28,189 nucleotides of DNA from Natronohydrobacter sp. (GTDB lineage Bacteria > Pseudomonadota > Alphaproteobacteria > Rhodobacterales > Rhodobacteraceae). Location of the stretch: assembly GCA_007118445.1 (NCBI GenBank), contig SKRP01000257.1, positions 1 through 28,189 on the forward strand, written 5' to 3'. This document shows, piece after piece, positions 17,934 through 26,040 of the stretch (position 1 is the stretch's first letter; every line of letters starts with the position of its first letter). The notes under the pieces are model-generated. The model was given only the letters and a program-made list of their open reading frames with translations, did not search any database and was not told where the DNA came from. The position numbers and the translations under genes were made by a program.

Positions 17934-18803
17934 ATGGCCGATTTCTCGATCATGAAGACCCATGAGTTTCTGGTCACCCCGCTTGGGCTTGAACTGATCG
18001 GGCGTGCGGAACCGGATGATGCGACGGGCGGGGCGAGTATCTCGCGTTCGGCCAAGAGCGTGCAGATGGCGTTGAACCGGAACCGAAATCGCAATCGCAA
18101 TCGCAACAGGAACCGCAATCGCAACAGGAACCGCAATCGTTCCGATATCGGCGCAGGGCCGGACTGGGGCATCCTTGAGCCATGGGAAGAACGCGCGAAA
18201 CTATATGAGTTGCGCGCGGAATGGATGGATCTGCCGCTGCCCCTGCCGCCCTCGCTGCCCGAACTGCGCGAGCACGCCACGGAATTGCTGAAGAAACAGG
18301 CGCTGCTTTCGCTGCCGCAATATGCCGGGCGACGCGGCGAGATCAGGATCGAGGCCGAACTGGAGCTTTCGCGCTACCTGCGCCCCTACGGGATCGAATC
18401 CCATGGCGGTTATGATGCGACCATCGGGCTGATCCTTGTCACAATGGCACTGACAGACGAGATCGGGCTTTATTTCAAGGACCGCTGGAATGTGCCGCGC
18501 CCCAATCAGGTCGAGCCGAGATTGCGCCCGTATCTCGCAGCACCCGCCCATGCCAGCTATCCCAGCAACCATGCCTTCCAGTCCTTTGCCGTGGCTTTCG
18601 TCATGTCGCGCCTGCTGCCGGAACATCCCGGCTCTGTGCAATTGTTCCTGTCGGCGCGCAGGATTGCCGAGAACCGCGAATGGGCCGGGGTGCATTATGC
18701 CTGCGACACCGGGGCCGGGCATAAGCTGGCGCGGATGATCCTGCCGGTGCTGGAGAAAGTGCTTGAGAAGAACATGCTGGCCGCGCAAGCCGAATGGTTC
18801 TGA
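17934..18803 (+). CDS. Soluble PAP2-superfamily acid phosphatase/vanadium-haloperoxidase-like protein with Asn-Arg repeat tract
   Basis: 289 aa; ATG 17934 lies 6 nt after the regulator stop with GGAG at 17921-17924. The three PAP2 active-site blocks are intact: Lys182 and Arg189-Pro190 in KDRWNVPRP, YPSNH at 209-213 (His213; usual glycine is Asn), and R-x5-H-x3-D at Arg248, His254, Asp258. These residues bind phosphate in phosphatases or vanadate in haloperoxidases. There is no signal peptide and no clear membrane-spanning set of helices, unlike membrane PAP2 lipid phosphatases, so a soluble cytoplasmic enzyme is likely. Residues 48-69 are eleven consecutive Asn-Arg pairs, strongly basic and unlike anything in the family that I know. 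Phosphatase versus oxidative halogenation cannot be decided from sequence. Confidence 0.82.
   Translation: MADFSIMKTHEFLVTPLGLELIGRAEPDDATGGASISRSAKSVQMALNRNRNRNRNRNRNRNRNRNRNRSDIGAGPDWGILEPWEERAKLYELRAEWMDLPLPLPPSLPELREHATELLKKQALLSLPQYAGRRGEIRIEAELELSRYLRPYGIESHGGYDATIGLILVTMALTDEIGLYFKDRWNVPRPNQVEPRLRPYLAAPAHASYPSNHAFQSFAVAFVMSRLLPEHPGSVQLFLSARRIAENREWAGVHYACDTGAGHKLARMILPVLEKVLEKNMLAAQAEWF
18075..18140 (+). repeat. Hexanucleotide tandem repeat encoding (Asn-Arg)11
   Basis: 66 bp, eleven AAY-CGN/AGG units in frame inside the PAP2-like gene. Codons vary (AAC/AAT; CGG, CGA, CGC, CGT, AGG), so the protein repeat is better conserved than the DNA repeat. An 18-bp higher-order unit, AATCGCAACAGGAACCGC, is present twice in tandem near the 3' end, a sign of recent slippage or duplication. 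Confidence 0.95.
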
Positions 18804-18814
18804 AGGAGACAGCG

Positions 18815-20191
18815 ATGAAACCCTATTCCATCCGCCGCAAGCAGGACGCGCTCTGGCATCTGGTCGCAACAGGCATCCTGACCAGCACGCACCAGCCCGA
18901 TGACTGGTCAGTGGATGAGATCGTCAAACCTGCGCGCGTGGCCATGATCGACACATCGGTCGCGATGGACCATCCCAATCTCTGCGGTGCCATCAATCGC
19001 AGCCGCGCCTTTGATCTGTTCTCGACACGGCTCGGGGCTTTTCCCGGCCTCTCGGGGCAGGACTCCATCGGTGCGCAGGGCTGGGGCGATGCGCAGGCGC
19101 TGGTCGCCGGGCTGCCGGGCTGCAAGGCCCTGCTGCAGGCTCTGACCGCCCGGCTTGCCCCGGATCAGAGCCCGCATCATGGCACCATCCAGCCTGCGGC
19201 CTCGCCGGTCTTTTCGGCCCATGGCACGGCGATTGCAGGTCTGATCGGCGCGCGGCCTGCGCGGGTCGCCTATGCGACATCGCATATCGACGGCCCGCCT
19301 GATGGCACGCTGCCCCTGCCCTATTGCGGTGCCGATCCGACCTGCGAGATCGTCCCGATCTCGACCAGTTTCGACCCCGATCCGGAACAGATGATCCTGG
19401 CTTTTCTCTATGCCGATCTTGTGGAGGCGGATGTCATCGTGCTGCCGCGCGGCATTGACGATCCGTTCCGCTCTGAGCCGCAACTCCATGCCATCGACTG
19501 GCTTGGCCAGCCCTTGGGCGAGTTGGTGACGCCCGCATCGGTTCCGGACCGCGACCGCGAACTCTGGTCCGAACTGGCCGAACTGATCATCAAGATTTCG
19601 CACCGCCGCCCGGTGATCTGCGCGGCGGGCAATGCGCATGAAGAATACGGCATCTATCCGGCAAATCTGGCCTCGGACGATAATGGTGTGATTTCCGTGG
19701 GCGCATTGAACGCGAAAGGCTGGCCCTGCAGCTATTCGCCCGAAGCCGGACTGACCGTCTGGGCCCCAAGCAGCGACGCAGAACAATTCGACAGCGGCGA
19801 AGTGCGGCTGGACCCGGAACGGCTGAAAGAGACCGACCTTGGCGTGCCGGATGAAAACGACAATCACAAATATTCCGATTTCGGGGTGATCGCGACGGAT
19901 GTACCGGGTCGCGGCGGCTATTCGGCCTCGGATTTCGATACCGCCGAGCCGGTGGATGGCATCCGCGAATATGGCTCTTACTTCTGCGATTTCGGGGGGA
20001 CATCAGCCGCCTGCGCCATTGTGGCAGGGTTCATGGCACTGGGGCGCGGGCTGGGGCGGATACCGGCTCCGGCCGACGGGATCGCTGCGAAAGCCTGGCT
20101 GTTGTCGCAATCCCGGCCCGTGCGCGCCGATCTGCCCAATGTGATTGTGCCGCATCTGGGTGGCGGGGTGTTTCAACCGGCCGATCCGTAA
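18815..20191 (+). CDS. S8 family subtilisin-like serine protease, apparently intracellular
   Basis: 458 aa from ATG 18815, preceded by AAGGAG (18803-18808) and 11 nt after the PAP2 stop; an in-frame ATG at 18794 overlaps the PAP2 end and lacks a ribosome site. The full catalytic set is visible: Asp46 in AMIDTSV, His136 in SAHGTAIAG, oxyanion Asn273 in CAAGN, and nucleophile Ser397 in GGTSAA. There is no signal peptide, pro-peptide or membrane segment, so the protease probably acts in the cytoplasm. The Asp-His spacing (90 residues) and Asn-Ser spacing (124) are larger than in classic subtilisins and indicate insertions, including an acidic 320-355 region. Co-transcription with the PAP2-like and regulator genes suggests maturation or degradation of a partner protein. 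Confidence 0.88.
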   Translation: MKPYSIRRKQDALWHLVATGILTSTHQPDDWSVDEIVKPARVAMIDTSVAMDHPNLCGAINRSRAFDLFSTRLGAFPGLSGQDSIGAQGWGDAQALVAGLPGCKALLQALTARLAPDQSPHHGTIQPAASPVFSAHGTAIAGLIGARPARVAYATSHIDGPPDGTLPLPYCGADPTCEIVPISTSFDPDPEQMILAFLYADLVEADVIVLPRGIDDPFRSEPQLHAIDWLGQPLGELVTPASVPDRDRELWSELAELIIKISHRRPVICAAGNAHEEYGIYPANLASDDNGVISVGALNAKGWPCSYSPEAGLTVWAPSSDAEQFDSGEVRLDPERLKETDLGVPDENDNHKYSDFGVIATDVPGRGGYSASDFDTAEPVDGIREYGSYFCDFGGTSAACAIVAGFMALGRGLGRIPAPADGIAAKAWLLSQSRPVRADLPNVIVPHLGGGVFQPADP

Positions 20192-20196
20192 GCCGC

Positions 20197-20229
20197 GTGC
20201 CGCGCTGATCCATCGAAAGCGCGCGGCAC
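20197..20229. terminator. Hairpin between convergent subtilase and lysR genes
   Basis: A perfect 9-bp stem GTGCCGCGC/GCGCGGCAC (20197-20205 and 20221-20229) with a 15-nt loop fills most of the 44-nt gap between the subtilase stop (TAA, 20191) and the lysR stop (20236). It is a likely bidirectional terminator; no T-run. Confidence 0.5.
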
Positions 20230-20235
20230 ATCCGC

Positions 20236-21135
20236 TCAGTCGGCGCGCAACTCTTCGGGCACAAGCATCCCGCTCTCCTGCGCGATCCGGCGCAATTCCC
20301 GCTCGAGCATTTCGCAAAATCTGCGCCGGGGCGTTCCCGGATCGAACATCAGCCCCAAAAGCCGCATGGGCGCAGGATTGCCCAGAGGTTCTACCCGGAA
20401 CCCCTGCGCCTTGAAGCCGGGATTGTCCGGAACGACCGACACACCCAGACCTGCGGCGACCAGCGCCATCACGCCATCCTGTGTGTCGACCTCCATGGCG
20501 GATTGCACTGTGATCCCTTCGGCATTGAAGGCGCGCTCGACCATCGCCCCGACACGGGCATTGCGCGAAAAGCGCACATAGGGATTGCGGCGCAGGATAT
20601 CGCGGAAATCCGACCCCGCCGCGCCCGGATGGGCCAGCACGACCAGCGGCTGTTCGGCAATGGTGCGAAAGACAAAGCCCGCCACAGGCTCTGCGGCAGC
20701 AGTGGTCAGCGCGACATCGATCAGACCGGCCCGCAAGGCCGCGTCCAGATCATGGGCCAGCCCGGTGGTCAGGCGGATCTCGAGCCCCGGCTGGGTTTCG
20801 CGCAGATGCAGCAGAGCCGCCGGCAGCAGGCTCGACACCGCTGTATGCACAGCCCCGATGCGCAACCTGCCAGCATTGCCGTCACGGCGCAGACTTTCGG
20901 ACAGGTCTTCCCAGATCGCGATCACCTCGCGCGCCCGCACGGCAAAGTCGCGGCCTTCGCGGGTCAGGACAGGCGGGCGGCGGCTGCGGTCAAACAGACG
21001 CAGGTCCACATCCGTCTCCAACCCGCGCATCTGCACCGAAATCGCCGAGGCCGAAAGATCCAGCGCATCGGCGGCCTGCGCAAAGCTGCCATGATCCACG
21101 ACAGCGATGAATGTATAGAGTGACTTCACATCCAT
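20236..21135 (-). CDS. LysR-family transcriptional regulator
   Basis: 299 aa, standard LTTR length. The N-terminal winged helix-turn-helix is clear: LYTFIAVVDHGSFAQAADAL (6-25), ASAISVQMRGLE (29-40), LFDRSRRPPVLT. The remainder is a periplasmic-binding-fold co-inducer domain with GLGVSVVPDNPGFK. It starts 10 nt after the tctA stop on the same strand, so it is the last gene of the transporter operon instead of being divergent, the more common LTTR arrangement. It probably controls its own operon in response to the transported carboxylate or a metabolite; the target site may be the AT-rich region near 26070, but that is inference. Confidence 0.92.
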   Translation of the reverse strand: MDVKSLYTFIAVVDHGSFAQAADALDLSASAISVQMRGLETDVDLRLFDRSRRPPVLTREGRDFAVRAREVIAIWEDLSESLRRDGNAGRLRIGAVHTAVSSLLPAALLHLRETQPGLEIRLTTGLAHDLDAALRAGLIDVALTTAAAEPVAGFVFRTIAEQPLVVLAHPGAAGSDFRDILRRNPYVRFSRNARVGAMVERAFNAEGITVQSAMEVDTQDGVMALVAAGLGVSVVPDNPGFKAQGFRVEPLGNPAPMRLLGLMFDPGTPRRRFCEMLERELRRIAQESGMLVPEELRAD

Positions 21136-21145
21136 CGAGCGGACC

Positions 21146-22681
21146 TCATGTCTTGCTCTGCGCTTCCAGCCGCGAGGCGGACCGTGCGGCTTCGCGCTTC
21201 AGCCGTGCAGCGCGCAGGGTCGCGCGGATGATCATCACCACAGACAGGATCGTCAAGCACCAGAACAGGATCGTGATCGGCCCGCGCACAAAAATCTCGG
21301 GGCTGCCGCGCGACATCAGAAGCGCTTGCCGGAAACTGTTCTCCAGCATCGGCCCGAGGATGAAGGCAATCAGGAACGGGGCCGCCGGGAAACGGAAGAT
21401 CAGCATGATATAGCCCACGACCCCCATCACAAGCATCAAAGCCACATCGAAGATCGAATTGTTGATTGCATAGACCCCAAAGATACACAGCACCATCACG
21501 GCCGGAAACAGCAGATCGGGCGGGATATCCGCGATGTAGCGAAACACCCGGATCGCGATGGAGCCCACGACCAGCAGGATCACTGAACTGGCCATCAGGC
21601 CAAGAAACAGCGCATAGACGATCTGGGCGTTGTTCTGGAACAGCAGCGGGCCGGGCGTCAGGTCATGGATCATGAACGCGCCGATGATGATCGCGGTGAT
21701 GATATCGCCGGGAATGCCAAGCGCCAGAAGCGGGATCAGCGTGGCCCCGGCCACCCCGTTATTGCCCGCTTCGGCTGCGGCCACACCCTCCAGCTCGCCC
21801 TTGCCGAAATTGTCGCGATTGGGCGAATTGCGCCGCGCCTCCGAATAGGACAGAAACGCCGAGGGCGCGGCCCCGATGCCTGGAATGGCCCCCATGAACA
21901 CGCCGATGGCACTGCCGCGAAAGATCGATTTCAGCGAGCGCCGGAAATCCACCCATTTCAGCGCCGCATGGCCCAATGCGCGCACCCGCTGTTCCCTGGC
22001 CGCCGGGTTGCGGATATAGGCGATGATTTCGGGGATGGCGAAAAGCCCGATCAGCATCGGCACCAGATTGATGCCGCCGCGCAGCTCGACCGTGCCAAAG
22101 GTCAGCCGCTCGGTCCCGCCGATGAAATCCAGCCCCACTGTGGCCAGGATCAGCCCCAGCGTTGCGGCGACAATGCCCTTTATCAGACTGTCACCCGACA
22201 CGCCCGCGATAATGGTCAGTGAAAACACAATCAGCGTGAACATCTCGGGCGGGCCGAAATTCAGCGCGAAAGACGCCAGCCAGGCGGCGAACAGGATCAG
22301 CGCCATATTCGAGATGAAATCGGCGATGCAGGAAGAATAGAGCGACATGCTCAGCGCCTCGCCCGCGCGGCCCTGTTCGGCCAGCGGATAGCCATCCATC
22401 GCGGTCGCCGATGATGCAGGCGTGCCGGGGGTCTTGATCAGAATGGCGGGGATCGAGCCGCCAAAGATGCCGCCTTTGTAGACGCCCAGCAGCAGCAGGA
22501 TGCCTGAAATTGGGGTCAGCGCAAAGGTGAAGGGCAGCGTCAGGGCCACGGCCATGGTGGCCGACATGCCGGGAATCGCGCCAGCAAAGACGCCGACCAG
22601 CACCCCCAGAGACAGGAAGAAGATGCTTTCCCATTGCGCAACAAGCGCAAAACCAGCAGCGAGGGCTTCAAGGAATGTCAC
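21146..22681 (-). CDS. tctA: Tripartite tricarboxylate transporter, large permease TctA
   Basis: 511 aa with about a dozen hydrophobic helices, the large membrane subunit of the TTT family, using an ion gradient to import a carboxylate delivered by TctC. Signature stretches are GVFAGAIPGMSATMAVAL (30-47), GGSIPAILIKTPGTPASSAT and ALGIPGDIITAI. The start is GTG at 22681, overlapping the tctB stop as GTGA, so translation is coupled. The C-terminal 35 residues are basic and cytosolic. The substrate is not predictable from the permease sequence. Confidence 0.95.
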   Translation of the reverse strand: MTFLEALAAGFALVAQWESIFFLSLGVLVGVFAGAIPGMSATMAVALTLPFTFALTPISGILLLLGVYKGGIFGGSIPAILIKTPGTPASSATAMDGYPLAEQGRAGEALSMSLYSSCIADFISNMALILFAAWLASFALNFGPPEMFTLIVFSLTIIAGVSGDSLIKGIVAATLGLILATVGLDFIGGTERLTFGTVELRGGINLVPMLIGLFAIPEIIAYIRNPAAREQRVRALGHAALKWVDFRRSLKSIFRGSAIGVFMGAIPGIGAAPSAFLSYSEARRNSPNRDNFGKGELEGVAAAEAGNNGVAGATLIPLLALGIPGDIITAIIIGAFMIHDLTPGPLLFQNNAQIVYALFLGLMASSVILLVVGSIAIRVFRYIADIPPDLLFPAVMVLCIFGVYAINNSIFDVALMLVMGVVGYIMLIFRFPAAPFLIAFILGPMLENSFRQALLMSRGSPEIFVRGPITILFWCLTILSVVMIIRATLRAARLKREAARSASRLEAQSKT

Positions 22682-23169
22682 GGCAACCTCACGATTCTGC
22701 CCTGCGGGATGGCGACGCCCGCGACTTTGGTGAAGAAGTAAAACAGCACGAGCGGCAGCAGGATCGCGATGACCGTGCCCCAGATGGGGCGCTTTGCGCC
22801 GGTCATCAGCACCATCAGGAAATAGACGATCATGCAGGTCCAGACCATGCCGACAATCGGCAGCGCGATATAGGCCGTGACCAGAACCACCGCCAGGGCG
22901 CCGACCCGCAACAATTCAGGACGCGTGAATCGCAGATCATCCGCGATACTGTCAGGTGGCGGCGGGGCGGTCACAGCGCGCGCGGTCAGCAACACGCCGC
23001 ACAGAAGCATGGTCCAGCCGATCACATTGGGCCAGAAGGCCGGCGAAAGCGCCGGGATGGGCACCCGGCGCGGGATCGTGATGTATCCGGGGATCAGCAG
23101 CCAGAGCAAGATGGCGGCCATTCCGATAACGCCCAGTCCGACAAATAACTCTGCACGTCGTGACAGCAT
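22678..23169 (-). CDS. tctB: Tripartite tricarboxylate transporter, small membrane subunit TctB
   Basis: 163 aa with four hydrophobic segments (about 8-28, 48-66, 89-108, 109-150 region), the usual size and topology of TctB. Between helices 1 and 2 lies PRRVPIPALSPAFWPNVIG, matching the family's Pro-x-Phe-Trp-Pro signature. It sits between tctC and tctA, overlapping tctA by 4 nt and separated from tctC by an 89-nt hairpin-containing spacer. Confidence 0.92.
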   Translation of the reverse strand: MLSRRAELFVGLGVIGMAAILLWLLIPGYITIPRRVPIPALSPAFWPNVIGWTMLLCGVLLTARAVTAPPPPDSIADDLRFTRPELLRVGALAVVLVTAYIALPIVGMVWTCMIVYFLMVLMTGAKRPIWGTVIAILLPLVLFYFFTKVAGVAIPQGRIVRLP

Positions 23170-23189
23170 CTGTTTCCCTCATGGACTGA

Positions 23190-23222
23190 GGGTGCCACCG
23201 GGGCATGGGCCCGGCAGCACCC
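23190..23222 (-). promoter_or_regulatory. Intercistronic hairpin between tctC and tctB
   Basis: A two-part stem: GGGTGC/GCACCC (23190-23195 and 23217-23222), a CA/CA internal mismatch, then CCGGG/CCCGG (23198-23202 and 23210-23214) with a 7-nt loop. Located after the binding-protein gene, it probably protects the tctC message or reduces read-through so that TctC is made in excess over the membrane subunits, as in many solute-binding-protein operons. Confidence 0.6.
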
Positions 23223-23258
23223 GCTTGATTTGCCCCGCCGACAGGCCGGGACGCAGCC

Positions 23259-24239
23259 TCAGTCGATTTCGAGATCCAGCGCCACGACGACGGCGCGGAA
23301 GGTCTCATAGGCGTCATTGACGAACTGCACCGAGTCTTCGGGCGACATCAACTCGATCACCGACCCGCCCGATGTCAGAATGCGCTGGAACTCGGGATCC
23401 TGCACGCCCTCGGCCAGCCACTCGCCCCATTTCTCTGCGGCCTCGTCACTCAGATCAGCAGGCCCGGCGATCCCGGTCCAGCCCACCAGCGCACGCAGTT
23501 CGGGCACGCCCGCTTCGGCCACTGTTGGTGCGTCCATCGCATCCAGCCGCTCTGACGAGGTCACCAGCAGCGGGCGCATCTGCCCGGCCTCGACGAAGGG
23601 CACCGCTGGCGACGCACTGCCACAGAAAATGTCGGATGTGCCCTGCAAAACGGCCGTCAGTGCGGCACCATCGCCCTCGGTCGGGATGTGGATCACAGCA
23701 TCGGCGATATCCTCGACCCCGAAGGCATCGAGAACCATCATCGTGCCGATATGCGGCATCGAGCCGACGCCGGCCGAGCTGAAGATCACACTGCCCGGAT
23801 CGTTCGTGACGCGCTCGATCAGGTCCTCGATGGTGTTGAAATCCGAATTGCTGTTGACCACACAGGCGACCGGGTTGATCTCGTACACGCCCACGAAGCG
23901 GAATTCGTCAATCGTGTAGGGCAGGTTGGGGTTCATCGCCGGATTGACCGTGTGCGAGCCCACGCGCGCGAAGAGCAGCGTATAGCCATCGCCATCGGCA
24001 TCGCGCACTGCGACCGAGCCTGTGGCCCCGCCTGCGCCGGTCCGGTTGCTGACAACCATCGGCTGCGGCACGACGTTGTTCAGCGCTGTGGCCAGGGCGC
24101 GGGCGGAAATATCCGTCGCCCCGCCCGCGCCGAATGGAACGATCATCTGGATCGGTCGCGTCGGATATTCGGCCAGTGCCGGCACAGCAAGCGCTGCTGT
24201 GGCCGCCCCGAGGGTCAATGCAGTCAGTGTCTTTTTCAT
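23259..24239 (-). CDS. tctC: Tripartite tricarboxylate transporter, periplasmic binding protein TctC
   Basis: 326 aa. A Sec signal peptide (1-23) is obvious, with probable cleavage in PALA-EYP. The mature protein starts YPTRPIQMIVPFGAGGATDISAR, the strongly conserved N-terminal strand and ligand loop of the Bug/TctC family, followed by VSNRTGAGGATGSVAVRDADGDGYTLL. It captures a carboxylate in the periplasm for TctAB. A GGGAGGA ribosome site precedes ATG 24239. In minus orientation it is the second gene of the operon, after the thiamine-diphosphate enzyme, with a 125-nt spacer that may carry extra transcription or translation signals. The ligand is unknown. Confidence 0.95.
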   Translation of the reverse strand: MKKTLTALTLGAATAALAVPALAEYPTRPIQMIVPFGAGGATDISARALATALNNVVPQPMVVSNRTGAGGATGSVAVRDADGDGYTLLFARVGSHTVNPAMNPNLPYTIDEFRFVGVYEINPVACVVNSNSDFNTIEDLIERVTNDPGSVIFSSAGVGSMPHIGTMMVLDAFGVEDIADAVIHIPTEGDGAALTAVLQGTSDIFCGSASPAVPFVEAGQMRPLLVTSSERLDAMDAPTVAEAGVPELRALVGWTGIAGPADLSDEAAEKWGEWLAEGVQDPEFQRILTSGGSVIELMSPEDSVQFVNDAYETFRAVVVALDLEID

Positions 24240-24364
24240 GGTTGGTCCTCCCTTTGGTTAAACATGGCCGGTTGGCCCGGCTGGTCCGTCATCCAACCCC
24301 GCTTGGGGCTTTGCGTCAAATGCCAATTCGGCACTTGTTGCGGGTCGAACTGGCAGCAAACCAG

Positions 24365-26020
24365 TCAATGCACCGCAGTTGCCTGTGGCAACCGGCTGGG
24401 CACGACCGGCGCGGGCTCCGGGCGGATACGGATATTCACACAGATCGGGCCATGTGCCTGCTGCGCATCGCTCAGCACTTGCGACAATGTCTCGACCTTG
24501 CCATCCGCGGCCAGCAAGCCCTGCGCCCCGAGGCCGCGCGCCGCTTCATCGTAACGCACCATATGCGACAGGGTGCAGCTATGGGTCCGCCCCACACCGA
24601 ATTCCCGGATCTGGATCTGATGCTCGGCATTCCAGCACGAATCATTGCCGATCACGGCGATGAAACCGGCATCTTCGCGCGCGGCGGTTTCATATTCGGC
24701 CAGCAGGAAACCCGCGGTCCCGTCGCCCATGACCGCAATAACCGGCACATCAGGCCGCGCGATACTGGCCGCAATCGCATAGGCCGGGGCCGCACCGATC
24801 GCACCGGACACACCATTGATCACGCGCGGGCCGTCATGCGCGATGGCCTGCATCCATTGGCCGAACTCACCCCCGTCCGAGATGAACACCGCGTCAGGAT
24901 GATCGCGCAGGATCGCGGCGAGCGCCTGCCCGACCGCAGCAGGATGCAGCCCGTCCGGATCGCTGAGCGCATCCGGGGCCACAGGCGCGCGCGCGCTTGT
25001 TGCGCGTGCAGCCTCCGCCAGCCATGCAGCCCGATCCGGCGCAGCACCCGCGTCACTGAGCGCCAGAAGCACCGGCAGACTATCAGCGCAGCCTGTGATA
25101 TCGGCGCGCGGCCCAAGGCGGGCTTGCGCGCGCGCGATCTCAGCGGGATCGGGGTCGATCACGGCAAAGCGCGTTGCGTCCCCGCCCATGCCCTGGCCCA
25201 GAAACCCGGTGGTGAAATCGCCTGATTTGCCCAGAAGCACGATCCGGTCCGCCTGCCGCGTCACATCGACCAATGCGCCGAGCGAGGGGTCGCGCAGCCC
25301 GCGCGGGCTTTCCATGCACAGGACAGGCGCATTCAGCGCATCCTGCGCGCGCGCCAGCGCCCCATTGCTGCGCGTGTTCGACAGTGAGGGGCCGGTCAGG
25401 ATCAGGGGGCGCGCGGCCCCGTCCAGAAAGGCCCGCAATTCTGCCAGATCGCTCGCGCCCGGCACCTGCACGGGAGGCGTGAATTCAAGGTCGGGACGCG
25501 CTGTCACTGTATCGGTCAGCACATCTGCGGGCAGCGCCAGATGCACCGGCCCCGGACGCCCCGAAAGTGCTTCGCGGATCAGCCCCGCCGCCTCGCTGGC
25601 CAAAGTCTCCGCCGAGCCCGCCCGCAGACTGGCCTTGGTCACAGGGGCCGACATGGCGCATTGATCGAGTTCCTGAAACGCGCCCATCCCGTCCTGCGCG
25701 CGCGGCGAATCCCCGCTCAGCAGCAGCACAGGCGATTCGGAAGCCTGCGCCGAAATCATTGCGCCCAACGCATTGCCGAATCCCGCTCCGGCGGTCACCA
25801 GCGCAACGCCCAACTGCCCGGTCAGCTGCGCCCAGGCTTCGGCAGCATAGACTGCGGCAGCTTCGTGCCGGAAATGGATCAGCCGGATATCGCGCCCCAG
25901 AAGCGCGTCATAGATCGGCATGATCTGATTTCCCGAAAGCGAGAAGATGCACCGCACCCCTGCATCCTGCAATGCGTCAACCAGCGCCTCTGCCCCTGCC
26001 ATGGAAACGGTATCCCTCAC
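24365..26020 (-). CDS. Thiamine-diphosphate-dependent enzyme (acetolactate synthase/decarboxylase family)
   Basis: 551 aa from GTG 26020, chosen because AGGAGG lies 7 nt upstream; an in-frame ATG at 26044 would translate through that ribosome site. The domain order is that of pyruvate-oxidase/acetolactate-synthase enzymes: an N-terminal pyrimidine domain with catalytic Glu53 in HFRHEAAAVYAAEAW, a central Rossmann-like domain (about 190-330), and a C-terminal diphosphate domain with GDG (432-434) and Asn459 forming the GDG-x24-N metal motif. It likely decarboxylates or ligates a 2-oxo acid (or acyl-CoA) related to the compound imported by TctABC. No partner small subunit is adjacent, so it is unlikely to be the housekeeping acetolactate synthase. 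Exact reaction unknown. Confidence 0.85.
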   Translation of the reverse strand: MRDTVSMAGAEALVDALQDAGVRCIFSLSGNQIMPIYDALLGRDIRLIHFRHEAAAVYAAEAWAQLTGQLGVALVTAGAGFGNALGAMISAQASESPVLLLSGDSPRAQDGMGAFQELDQCAMSAPVTKASLRAGSAETLASEAAGLIREALSGRPGPVHLALPADVLTDTVTARPDLEFTPPVQVPGASDLAELRAFLDGAARPLILTGPSLSNTRSNGALARAQDALNAPVLCMESPRGLRDPSLGALVDVTRQADRIVLLGKSGDFTTGFLGQGMGGDATRFAVIDPDPAEIARAQARLGPRADITGCADSLPVLLALSDAGAAPDRAAWLAEAARATSARAPVAPDALSDPDGLHPAAVGQALAAILRDHPDAVFISDGGEFGQWMQAIAHDGPRVINGVSGAIGAAPAYAIAASIARPDVPVIAVMGDGTAGFLLAEYETAAREDAGFIAVIGNDSCWNAEHQIQIREFGVGRTHSCTLSHMVRYDEAARGLGAQGLLAADGKVETLSQVLSDAQQAHGPICVNIRIRPEPAPVVPSRLPQATAVH

Positions 26021-26040
26021 GTAAGCTCCTCCTGCTCTCT

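Noticed and set aside
18075..18140. Tandem repeat read as CRISPR, replication iterons or phase-variation tract
   Set aside because: Units are 6 bp with no spacers, lie fully in frame inside an intact gene, and changes in copy number would not shift the frame.
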